Source: Paeniglutamicibacter terrestris (GTDB lineage: Bacteria > Actinomycetota > Actinomycetes > Actinomycetales > Micrococcaceae). From it: DNA of 64,000 nucleotides. Below the pieces are notes generated by a model. It made no database searches. It was not told where the DNA came from and saw nothing but the letters and a program-made list of their open reading frames with translations. This document shows, piece after piece, positions 17,138 through 25,220 of the stretch (position 1 is its first letter; each line of letters opens with the position of its first letter). The position numbers and the translations under genes were made by a program. The stretch spans positions 1-64,000 of the forward strand of contig NZ_JAAWVT010000006.1 in assembly GCF_012271785.1 (NCBI RefSeq), in the 5' to 3' direction.

Positions 17138-18687
17138 GCGCAACCTCCTTCTCGTTTTTGAGTTGATCGCTCCCACGCAGGTCCTGACGTCGAGCATCAG
17201 GACGAATGCCTAGTTGACCAGTAAAAATTACTTTACACAATTCGATGGTTCAAATGCGGGAAACTCGGCAAACTGGAAAGAAGTGTAGACAAAGGTCTAT
17301 ATGAACCGGGTGACGAGTGGTCCCGGCCGCGCCTTTGGAAGAGGGGTGCCGGCGAGTCGTGACGGTATTCGCTCGGAGATGGGTATCGCGTCCGATTTCT
17401 TCGGATTACAGCCAAAGATGACGTCATGGCGGTAAGGGCGCACTCGAATCTTTTGCTGCACTTCTGTGCGCGGCGGAGCGCATAGAGGTCGGGGAGTGCG
17501 GGCGGAGCGATGCTTGCCTTACGCGGTAAAGACAATTCATGATCCATTGTTTTGTTCTAATATATACTTACCTTCGAACAGTGCAATCGTTTTGTGCGCC
17601 AAATTGAGCATGGACTCTTGGGTGAATCCGCCCTTCGTTCAGCAATTCATTTCATGCGGACGTTTGACTTGTTCAGAAGCGTTCCTAAAAGCGTCGCGCG
17701 CAAGTCGAAGGCGGCTGGCCCAACGAATGGAGGGTTATGGGCGGAAGGAAGAGGGAATCCTCTCGGTGACCTAAGAAGTGCCGTCCGTCTAGGGCGTTCC
17801 GGATCTCAATCTGAATCTTTATTGCGCTTGCGACGTCTCCCGTATGACGCGCACACCGCAATGAGTCCAATCCCCAATAACATGGCAATTAGGTAACTTA
17901 TTTCCATTCAGTGCTCCTTGTGTAACCATCGAAAGTACATAATTGTTGGACAATTAGTGAGCCGTCAGGCTCGGTTTTTGCTTATTGTTTCGACCAGCTT
18001 CGCGATGTAAGTCGTACCGGTACAGTAGCAAACGCGGCTGAGTCACCGGCAGAATTCTCGTTACTGTTTGAAATGGCGCCTGCCGCTGAGCATGTAATCG
18101 GTACCGACAACAGAGAGACGTTAACAGCTCCGCCATGTTTTCTGCTGCCCAAAGCAACTCGCTCGATTTCAAGTGTCCGAATGGAGCATGGAAGAAAATC
18201 GCACAGACGCGAGTGCGCGTGCTACGCAAGCGATGACAAACTACCGGTGAGCGATGAGGTGCTCACGACAGGGTAAGACCTGGCTTCCGAAGCACACCGG
18301 CGATCGGGCAAGCATCCTGGAGGAACGGGGACGTTTTTGCCACATTGGCCGACCTAGAAGCTGAATGAAAGGGCTTTGACGGCTTGTTCACGGACACAAA
18401 GGTGGACAAGGTCCTTAATCTAGGTGAGTGGAGTTAAGGCACGGGCAGTGATTATGGCCGTGATGACGGCGGCGCAGCGGAATCTGGTCTGGTCAGGACG
18501 TCCTTTTCTTCGTGACCAACATACGCGGGACGGCGATGGCAGTTGGCCGGGGAGTCCAAAGGCTACGGTGAGGGGTGCCCGTCCTCCCGCCTCGCGATTC
18601 GCTTCGCCAACAAAGCGAAGTTTCGCCCACATGACCCGTCTTCGTGGAACATTCTTCGCAACATGGCGACCCTTAGAGCATGGACAG
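17138..18687. other. gene-poor, lower-G+C region
   Basis: About 1.5 kb in which only the 33-residue peptide gene at 17806-17907 is convincing. Other open frames of 60-105 codons lack ribosome sites and protein-like composition. A small hairpin at 17959-17972 (GAGCC-GTCA-GGCTC) followed by GGTTTTTG could end a short plus-strand transcript. I see no tRNA, integrase or insertion-sequence ends. Confidence 0.5.
17806..17907 (-). CDS. 33-residue single-span membrane peptide
   Basis: The ATG at 17907 is preceded by AAGGAG with six bases between, an ideal ribosome site. The peptide has one hydrophobic helix (SYLIAMLLGIGLIAVCA) followed by a strongly basic tail (GRRRKRNKDSD), giving a clear positive-inside orientation. 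It is too short for standard gene calls. The layout resembles small membrane peptides, including regulatory subunits and type I toxin peptides, but nothing in the sequence assigns a function. It stands alone in a gene-poor region. Confidence 0.55.
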   Translation of the reverse strand: MEISYLIAMLLGIGLIAVCASYGRRRKRNKDSD

Positions 18688-20019
18688 CTAGTCAGCGGGG
18701 GAGGCACCGTCATCACCAAGTACCAGGCGAGCCTCATCGCGCCGATGACGCAGCACTGCCTCCACATAGGAAGCCACGGCCTCTTCCATCGGGACGTTGG
18801 AGCCGCGCGCCTCGGAGATGTACCAGCGGTGTTCAAGCACCTCATGCACGATCTGGGCAGGTTCCAGCTTGCCGTGGAATTCGCGGGGGATGGCCCCGGT
18901 GATGCGGTCAAAAACATCGATGACCCAGCGCGCGGCAGCCATCTCCTCATCTGCCTCCGGGTGCTTCTTGGCACGGAAAGCATCAAGGTCGTTGAGCAGC
19001 CTACGGGCCTGGCCCTCCTCGACATCCAGTCCTGTCAGCCGCAGGAGCCGGCGCGTGTGATGCCCGGCGTCCACCACCTTGGGCTGGATGAGCAGCTGGC
19101 CGCCGTCGGGGGAGGTCTTGAGGCTGATTTCCTCCACGTCGAAACCCAACTCATTGAGTCGACGGATGCGCTCGTCCACGCGCCAGCGTTCGGAGAGATC
19201 GAAGGACTCCTTGTCGTTCAGCTCGGCCCAGAGTCCTCGGTAGGAATGCAGGATATCCTCGCTGGTGGCCACCGGATCAACGGTGTCCTCAATGAGGCCA
19301 GCTTCCATGAGATCCATCAGCTCACCGGCGATGTTCACCCGTGCGATTTCCAGATCGTATTCGCGCTGACCGGAGGATAACTCCGGGTAGAGCTCACCGG
19401 TCTCCGCATCCACCAGATAGGCGGCAAAAGCTTCGGCATCGCGCCGGAACAACGTATTAGACAGCGATACGTCTCCCCAGTAGAAACCAATCAGGTGCAG
19501 GCGCACCAAGAGCAGTGCCTGTGCGTCAATGAGTCGAGTCAGGGTATCGCGACGTAGTTTCTGGGAGAACAGGGCGCGGTAGGGCAGAGAATATTTGAGG
19601 TGCCGAGTGACCAGCACCGGATCCAGGTCGTTGCCCTCGTTGTCCTTGCGCCCGGTGATCACCGCGACGGGCTCCACGCAGGGGGCCGCCAGTCGGCGCA
19701 GCTTACGCAGCATGTGATACTCGTGTCGGGCCACGTGCTCGCCGGTTTCCTTGATGGCGATCACTGCCTCGCCCATCATGGCGAATCGCACCACATGCCG
19801 GGAGATGCCACGGGGTAACGGAGCGAGCTTGTCACTTGGCCATTGCTCCAGGGGGATCTGCCAGGGCAGCTCGAGTAATCCGGGGTCGGCCGTGGCAGCA
19901 GTGATGGACAACGACCCCGCGATGTTCGGGGCGGTGGCGGGCGAATTTTCCCGGGGCAACTTCCCGGATTGGGAATGGTTGGTGGGTTCGTCGTGCCAGT
20001 TGGCGGTGTGTCGGATCAT
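18688..20019 (-). CDS. DUF4032 protein with kinase-like catalytic loop
   Basis: 443 residues, soluble. It matches the DUF4032 type found across actinobacteria and has features of a Kdo/WaaP-like kinase fold. AVIAIKETGEHVARHEYHML resembles a nucleotide-binding lysine plus helix C. HLIGFYWGDVSLSNTLF (about residue 178) looks like a catalytic loop with Asp and Asn. LVDAETGEL looks like the metal-binding Asp segment. The C-terminal half (from about residue 280) is a separate conserved domain. The substrate is unknown. It lies 125 bases downstream of the sugar ATPase gene with a terminator hairpin between, next to otsB/otsA. The ATG at 20019 has only a weak ribosome site. Confidence 0.82.
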   Translation of the reverse strand: MIRHTANWHDEPTNHSQSGKLPRENSPATAPNIAGSLSITAATADPGLLELPWQIPLEQWPSDKLAPLPRGISRHVVRFAMMGEAVIAIKETGEHVARHEYHMLRKLRRLAAPCVEPVAVITGRKDNEGNDLDPVLVTRHLKYSLPYRALFSQKLRRDTLTRLIDAQALLLVRLHLIGFYWGDVSLSNTLFRRDAEAFAAYLVDAETGELYPELSSGQREYDLEIARVNIAGELMDLMEAGLIEDTVDPVATSEDILHSYRGLWAELNDKESFDLSERWRVDERIRRLNELGFDVEEISLKTSPDGGQLLIQPKVVDAGHHTRRLLRLTGLDVEEGQARRLLNDLDAFRAKKHPEADEEMAAARWVIDVFDRITGAIPREFHGKLEPAQIVHEVLEHRWYISEARGSNVPMEEAVASYVEAVLRHRRDEARLVLGDDGASPAD

Positions 20020-20065
20020 GGGCGTGGCTGCCGTCTCTTGGAGCGGAAAAACGGGGGATGTACAA

Positions 20066-20103
20066 AGGCGGCCGCATCCAGCACGGGCTGGGTACGGCCG
20101 CCT
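20066..20103 (-). terminator. terminator after the sugar ATPase gene
   Basis: Inverted repeat: outer 9-base arms at 20066-20074 and 20095-20103, an inner CCAGC/GCTGG stem, loop ACGG. On the minus strand it is followed by TTTGTAC. Confidence 0.75.
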
Positions 20104-20144
20104 TCGGCAGTATACGTGCGGTTACACGATGGCTGGAAAAGGTC

Positions 20145-21269
20145 TTAGACCTCGCTGGCCGCCGATGCGTGGGCTCCGCTGCGCGCTGGCTCGGCCAAGC
20201 GCTCGCCGGATGCGGTATCGAAGAGGTGAACGTGTCCAACCTTCGGAGCTACGTGAATGGTGTCGCCCTTGAACGGGGGCTTGCGACCATCAACGCGGAC
20301 TACCATCTGGTATTCGGTGCCGCCCACGGTGGTGTGGCCGTAAACGTAGGCATCTGCGCCGAGTTCTTCAACCACATCGACCTCCACGGCCAGGCCCTCG
20401 CTGGCGTTGACCAGATCGAGGTCCTCGGGTCGAACGCCCAACGTGACGGTGTTGCCCGTTGCTGCTTCGAGGGTAGCCGAGGCGACGGGATAGGTAGTGC
20501 CGCCGAAAGCGACTCCACTATCTGCCACCGGCAGTTCGAGCAGGTTCATGGCGGGGGAGCCGATAAATCCTGCAACAAAGACATTCTGCGGGGTGTCATA
20601 GAGTTCGCGCGGGGTGCCGACCTGCTGCAGCAGCCCGTCCTTGAGCACTGCCACACGGTCACCCATGGTCAATGCCTCGACCTGGTCGTGGGTCACGTAG
20701 ACCGTGGTGACGCCCAAACGGCGGGTCAGTGAGGCGATCTGCGTACGAGTCTGCACACGCAGCTTGGCATCGAGGTTCGACAGCGGCTCATCCATGAGGA
20801 AGACCTGCGGGCTACGTACGATGGCGCGGCCCATGGCCACACGCTGACGCTGGCCGCCGGAGAGTGCCTTCGGCTTGCGGTCCAGATAATCTTCGAGGTC
20901 CAGAAGCTTTGCCGCTTCCTGGACGCGACGGGCACGTTCTTCCTTATCGATACCGGCGATCTTCAGGGCGAAGCCCATGTTGTCGGCCACGGACATGTGC
21001 GGGTACAGCGCGTAGTTCTGGAAAACCATCGCGATGTCGCGGTCCTTGGGCGGTACGTTGGTGACGTCGCGGTCACCGATGAGGATACGACCGGAGTTGA
21101 CGTCCTCGAGGCCGGCGAGCATGCGCAGCGTCGTGGACTTTCCGCAGCCTGAGGGGCCAACAAGAACCAAGAATTCGCCATCGGCGATGTCGAGGGAAAT
21201 CTTATCTACCGAGGGCTTGGTGGCTCCGGGGTAAATGCGGGTGGCTTGGTCAAAAGTTACTGATGCCAT
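20145..21269 (-). CDS. ABC transporter ATP-binding protein, MsiK/UgpC/MalK type
   Basis: 374 residues. The nucleotide-binding domain shows Walker A GPSGCGKST (about residue 38), Q-loop FQNYALYPHM, signature LSGGQRQRVAMGRA, Walker B VFLMDEPLSNLD and the switch His in YVTHDQ. From about residue 240 it has the regulatory TOBE/OB domain of CUT1 carbohydrate ATPases. In actinobacteria one such ATPase typically energises several sugar importers, and this window's MalEFG-type transporter lacks its own, so it is the likely partner. It lies between the DUF4032 gene and otsB. Confidence 0.93.
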   Translation of the reverse strand: MASVTFDQATRIYPGATKPSVDKISLDIADGEFLVLVGPSGCGKSTTLRMLAGLEDVNSGRILIGDRDVTNVPPKDRDIAMVFQNYALYPHMSVADNMGFALKIAGIDKEERARRVQEAAKLLDLEDYLDRKPKALSGGQRQRVAMGRAIVRSPQVFLMDEPLSNLDAKLRVQTRTQIASLTRRLGVTTVYVTHDQVEALTMGDRVAVLKDGLLQQVGTPRELYDTPQNVFVAGFIGSPAMNLLELPVADSGVAFGGTTYPVASATLEAATGNTVTLGVRPEDLDLVNASEGLAVEVDVVEELGADAYVYGHTTVGGTEYQMVVRVDGRKPPFKGDTIHVAPKVGHVHLFDTASGERLAEPARSGAHASAASEV

Positions 21270-21325
21270 GGGGTAGCAAACCTTTCACGGGCAGGTACGT
21301 GCCCGACGATCCGTAGTGAATGGAA

Positions 21326-22108
21326 TCACAAGCTTCTCATATCTAGGATCATTTCCAAAAGGGCTGGCAATTCTCCTGGCCCATTAAGACGGAATTGTGC
21401 CTTCGATTTACCAGAGCCAATCTTTACCCCAATATCTCCGGGGCGCAGAGCGGCAAAGGCATCTTCGTCGGTGACATCGTCACCGGCGAAGATGACGGTG
21501 GAAGCATCTGCCACCTCGCGCAACCAATTCAGTCCGTCACCCTTGGTTCCGGCCAGCACGCTGGCCTCCAGAACGGCCTTGCCGTCCAGAGCCTGAAGGT
21601 TATTGATGCCCTCGAGTCGCTCGTGGGCCGCTCGTAATGCGGCGCTAGCAACCGCCGGCGTTGCCTGTCGGACGTGCAGAACTATCGATGCTGGTTTGTA
21701 TTCAAGCGTGGTTTTCGGATGTGCGGCACTGATATCCGTCAAGATGCTAGTGGCTTGTGCCAGGGCGCTTTCCTGCGCGGCACTGAGGTCGATGTTCTCA
21801 TCCTCGGCGCCGAATGCTTCCGGAGCCCAGCGCTCGGTGCCGTGACTGCCGACCAGCAAGGTGGCCTCCGGCGGATTACCCACCGCGCGCAGGGACGCCA
21901 GATCGCGTCCGGAGATCAACGCGGTGATGGTGTTTTCCAGCTTGGACAATTCCGTCAGGGCCTCGGCCGCCGCTGGCAAGGGGCGAGCATCTTCGGGACG
22001 GTCAACCAGCGGCGCTAAGGTGCCGTCAAAATCCAAGGCGACCAGCAAGATCTGAGTATTTGCCAATGATTCGATGGCATCGGCGAGATCGGGAGTGATG
22101 GGGCCCAT
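21326..22108 (-). CDS. otsB: trehalose-6-phosphate phosphatase
   Basis: 260 residues. It is a HAD-superfamily phosphatase: motif I DFDGTLAPLVD near residue 28 carries the nucleophile and acid Asp residues, motif II TALISGRD, and the late motif GDDVTDEDAF. The order and spacing match OtsB. It dephosphorylates trehalose-6-phosphate made by the upstream otsA product. A strong terminator separates it from otsA, so it probably has its own promoter in 22109-22207. ATG at 22108. Confidence 0.93.
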   Translation of the reverse strand: MGPITPDLADAIESLANTQILLVALDFDGTLAPLVDRPEDARPLPAAAEALTELSKLENTITALISGRDLASLRAVGNPPEATLLVGSHGTERWAPEAFGAEDENIDLSAAQESALAQATSILTDISAAHPKTTLEYKPASIVLHVRQATPAVASAALRAAHERLEGINNLQALDGKAVLEASVLAGTKGDGLNWLREVADASTVIFAGDDVTDEDAFAALRPGDIGVKIGSGKSKAQFRLNGPGELPALLEMILDMRSL

Positions 22109-22207
22109 GATTAATCAGCCGGTCCTTTCGTGCAGGGGAATGGGGGAAGCGCTCGAAAAGCGGAGCAATAGTGGGCGCCGGTCGGTCCAGCACCCAGAGA
22201 AAAAAGT

Positions 22208-22249
22208 GCGCGGGTGCCGAGGTACATTCATGTACCTCGGCACCCGCGC
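22208..22249 (-). terminator. otsA intrinsic terminator
   Basis: Perfect inverted repeat with 19-base arms at 22208-22226 and 22231-22249 and a TTCA loop, followed on the minus strand by CACTTTTTT. It is among the strongest terminators in the window and lies between otsA and otsB. Confidence 0.92.
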
Positions 22250-22264
22250 CAGATTAACACCAGC

Positions 22265-23740
22265 CTAGACCAGCGTGTCCACCGGTAGTGGCGCACCCAG
22301 TGAGACTAGGAACTCCTTGGACCAATTGCTGACGTTGTGTTCGCGTAGGTGACGTCTCATGCGTCGCATACGGCGAGCCGATTCCTGGGGGTCCATGCGC
22401 AATGCGCGCAGGATGCCCGACTTCATGCCGTCGATGTCGTGCGGGTTCACCAAGACCGACTGGGTGAGCTGGTCGGCGGCGCCGGTGAACTCGGAAAGTA
22501 CCAGCATGCCGGTGTTATCGGTATGGGCGGCGACAAATTCCTTGGCCACCAGATTCATCCCGTCGCGCAGCGACGTCACCAACATGATGTCGGCGGCGAG
22601 GTAGAGCGCAATCATTTCCCGCAGCGGGTAGGAATGGTGCAGATAGCGAATGGCCGTGTGTTCCATGGTGTCGTGTTCACCATTGAGGTTGCCGACCATC
22701 AGCTCGACCTGATCCTTGAGCTGCTGGTAGCGTTCGACATTTTCGCGGCTGGGACTGGCTACCTGAACCATGCAAGCCTCGCCGACTTGGATCTCCCCGT
22801 CGGCCAATAGTTCACCGTAGGCCTTGAGCCGGTGGCGAATGCCCTTGGTGTAATCGAGGCGATCCACGCCAAGTAGGACCGTCTTGGGGTTGCCGAGTTC
22901 CTGACGGATCTGCTTGGCTCGAGCAATAATCTCCGGGTCGTGGGCCAGCTCGGCGACCTGCTGAGTATCGATGGAGATGGGATGTGCCTCGGCGCGGCAG
23001 ATATTGCCGGTGGTCTCGCCGGCCTCGGTGGCTACCGGTGGGATGGCCATCGAGCCCTTGACGGTGCGGTCGGTGAAGCGCCGCATGCAACGTAGGAAGT
23101 TGCTAGCGTCGGTGGTGCGCTGGAAGCCCACCACATCTGCTCCGGCCAGACCCTCGAGGATCTGTTTGCGCCACGGTAGCTGGGAGAAGATGCCGGGGGA
23201 GGGGAATGGAATGTGATTGAAGAACCCGATGCGTAAGTCGGGGCGGGCCTCGCGCAGGAGTTTGGGCACCAACTGCAATTGGTAGTCCTGCACCCACACC
23301 GTAGCGCCGTGTGCGGCGACCTTTGCGGTGGCATCGGCGAAACGCCTATTAACCTTCTTGTAGCTGTCCCACCAGGTGCGGTGGAACTCCGGGGGCACGA
23401 TCACATCGTGGTACAGCGGCCAAAGCGTTGAGTTGGAAAAACCCTCGTAGTACAGCTCTAGGTCTTCTTCGTCCAAGGGAACCGGGATGAGATGGATTCC
23501 TTCATTCTCGAAGGGCTCAAGCTCCTCACCCGCGCCGCCGTGCCAGCCGATCCAGGCTCCGTCGGACTCTTGCATGACCGGTGCGATGGCTGTCACCAGA
23601 CCGCCGGGGGCTCGGCGCCACGAGAGCTCGCCATTCTCACCCTGTACTCGATCGACGGGAAGCCTATTGGCCACCACGATGAAGTCGTAGCCCGGTGCTT
23701 CGCTACCGGTTTCACTACTGTTTTGCTGTTCGGCGTTCAT
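22265..23740 (-). CDS. otsA: trehalose-6-phosphate synthase
   Basis: 491 residues, glycosyltransferase family 20. The N-terminal loop reads VVANRLPVDR, with SWRRAPGGLVTAI shortly after. The nucleotide-sugar half has LLGVDRLDYTKGIRHRL, and the acidic site reads TSLRDGMNLVAKEFVAA, all standard OtsA signatures. It joins a UDP/GDP-glucose donor to glucose-6-phosphate. It is first in the ots pair on the minus strand, and its message should end at the terminator 16 bases past the stop. ATG at 23740, preceded by GGAGGGTCAAC. Confidence 0.95.
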   Translation of the reverse strand: MNAEQQNSSETGSEAPGYDFIVVANRLPVDRVQGENGELSWRRAPGGLVTAIAPVMQESDGAWIGWHGGAGEELEPFENEGIHLIPVPLDEEDLELYYEGFSNSTLWPLYHDVIVPPEFHRTWWDSYKKVNRRFADATAKVAAHGATVWVQDYQLQLVPKLLREARPDLRIGFFNHIPFPSPGIFSQLPWRKQILEGLAGADVVGFQRTTDASNFLRCMRRFTDRTVKGSMAIPPVATEAGETTGNICRAEAHPISIDTQQVAELAHDPEIIARAKQIRQELGNPKTVLLGVDRLDYTKGIRHRLKAYGELLADGEIQVGEACMVQVASPSRENVERYQQLKDQVELMVGNLNGEHDTMEHTAIRYLHHSYPLREMIALYLAADIMLVTSLRDGMNLVAKEFVAAHTDNTGMLVLSEFTGAADQLTQSVLVNPHDIDGMKSGILRALRMDPQESARRMRRMRRHLREHNVSNWSKEFLVSLGAPLPVDTLV

Positions 23741-23893
23741 GTTGACCCTCCATTCCTGCGCTCAAGATTTACCTCGAGCTTAGGCTAAGAGGGTGATGTA
23801 GGCGACATGAAGGCGCTAAGCTACGCGTAGTCCGTGCCCTAAACTGGAGTGGTCGGGGGAGTTCCACACCAATCTAAAAGGACGTTTTGACCT

Positions 23894-24757
23894 ATGGCAA
23901 CCAATAGCCAGCGGCCGAGCAAGGCCGAACGGACAGCGAGCGCGCGCGAGCAGGCACAGAGCATGCGTATTGCTCAAGAGGCAGCTGACAAACGAAAGTC
24001 GTTGTTTATCAAGCTGGGTGTCTTGGTGGCAGTGCTTGCCGTCGTTGGATTGATCGTGGCGCTGGTGCTGCAGAACAATTCGGGCAAGGTGGCCGATTCG
24101 GGCGCGGTGCCCAAGGGCGGAAACGAATTCGGTGGCATCACCCTCACCTCCGATAAGACCCTTGCTGATACCTCAGGTTTGAGCGTTGACATCAACAACG
24201 TGGGAACCCGGGACGCGAGTCAGACTTCGCCAACACCCCGAGGTGAGACGGTTGCCCCCAAGGGTGAACCGATCAACATGATTCTCTACGTGGACGTGAA
24301 CTGTGTTCACTGCGCCGAATTTGAGGGCGCCTATGGGGACCAGATCAGCACCTGGCTGGCTGCCGGCGATGTTCGGGTCGAATACCGCAACGTGGCCATT
24401 CTTGATGGTGCATCACCCACCAACTACTCCTCACGTGGCGCCAACGCTCTTGCCTGCGTAGCCGATGCCGCTCCGGCCTCCTACCTTCCCTTCGCCAAGG
24501 CAGTGTTCGCTCACTACCCGGAGGGCGAAATGAAGAACAGCGAATTGGCGGCGATGGCTAAGGACAACGGCGCCGATGTTGCTGATTGCATTGACAAGGG
24601 AACCTTCCGCTCGTTTGCCGCGTTCACTCACGCCGCATCCGGTGTTGATGCTATTGGTGGAACCCCCAGCGTCTTTATCCAGGGCAAGTACTACGATGCG
24701 AACACCGAGCCCGACTTCGTCGGCGTTGTGAACGCTGCGATTGCTGCCAACAAGTAG
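23894..24757 (+). CDS. membrane-anchored DsbA-family thioredoxin-fold protein
   Basis: 287 residues. A basic N-terminal cytoplasmic stretch is followed by one membrane anchor (about residues 37-60). An extracytoplasmic thioredoxin-like domain follows from about residue 130, opening ILYVDVNCVHCAEFEG. The CVHC redox motif and the later GGTPSVFIQGKYY (cis-proline segment) are typical of actinobacterial DsbA/DSBA-like oxidoreductases. It probably makes or repairs disulfides in exported proteins. ATG at 23894, with AAAAGGACG upstream. It stands alone, divergent from otsA. Confidence 0.9.
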   Translation: MATNSQRPSKAERTASAREQAQSMRIAQEAADKRKSLFIKLGVLVAVLAVVGLIVALVLQNNSGKVADSGAVPKGGNEFGGITLTSDKTLADTSGLSVDINNVGTRDASQTSPTPRGETVAPKGEPINMILYVDVNCVHCAEFEGAYGDQISTWLAAGDVRVEYRNVAILDGASPTNYSSRGANALACVADAAPASYLPFAKAVFAHYPEGEMKNSELAAMAKDNGADVADCIDKGTFRSFAAFTHAASGVDAIGGTPSVFIQGKYYDANTEPDFVGVVNAAIAANK

Positions 24758-24780
24758 CGATTAGGACAATCGTCGCTGAT

Positions 24781-24834
24781 CGATCGGTCGCGGCGCCCCA
24801 TCCATCTTGGCAACGGGGGCGTCGCGACCGATCG
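24781..24834 (+). terminator. hairpin after the DsbA-like gene
   Basis: Outer arms of 12 bases at 24781-24792 and 24823-24834 with a further partly paired inner stem. There is no T run, so it may act as a 3' stabiliser or a weak terminator. Confidence 0.6.
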
Positions 24835-24942
24835 GTTAGACGTCGTCCAGCGGTCTTTGGCGCACCGGTTTCATCCTGTGAGGGATTGTCGGCTACGCTA
24901 GTTCCTGCACTTGTGTCGTGAATGATCGACACAACGCAGTTT

Positions 24943-25019
24943 GCCTCCTTAGCTCAGTTGGCCAGAGCATCGCTCTTGTAAAGCGAGGGTCGCCGGTTCG
25001 AATCCGGCAGGAGGCTCCA
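24943..25019 (+). tRNA. tRNA-Thr (anticodon TGT)
   Basis: Acceptor arms GCCTCCT and AGGAGGC, discriminator T and encoded CCA at 25017-25019. The anticodon loop CTTGTAA gives TGT. The T arm reads GCCGGTTCGAATCCGGC. Confidence 0.95.
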
Positions 25020-25024
25020 CGAGC

Positions 25025-25063
25025 AAGGCCCTGATCCCCGATAAATAAGGGAATCGGGGCCTT
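25025..25063 (+). terminator. tRNA-Thr terminator
   Basis: Arms AAGGCCCTGATCCCC and GGAATCGGGGCCTT pair with one G-T wobble, followed by TGCTGCG. It directly follows the tRNA. Confidence 0.65.
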
Positions 25064-25220
25064 TGCTGCGTCTGGATGTGGTCGCTCATTAAGTCGTCGT
25101 GGACCAAACCGCAGCAGCACGGACGGTCCACCTCAATGACCTGATGACGTGGCAGCTTCAACGTCAAACACCGCATATTATGCCGGGAATATCTCACCGG
25201 TAACGCGGCTTGCCACAGGT

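Noticed and set aside
18424-19380. Plus-strand frame opposite the DUF4032 gene
   Set aside because: No ribosome site or domain. The minus-strand DUF4032 reading is clearly the coding one.
24943-25019. Integrated element at the tRNA-Thr gene
   Set aside because: No integrase, no duplicated tRNA 3' end and ordinary genes on both sides. The same holds for tRNA-Pro and tRNA-Val.
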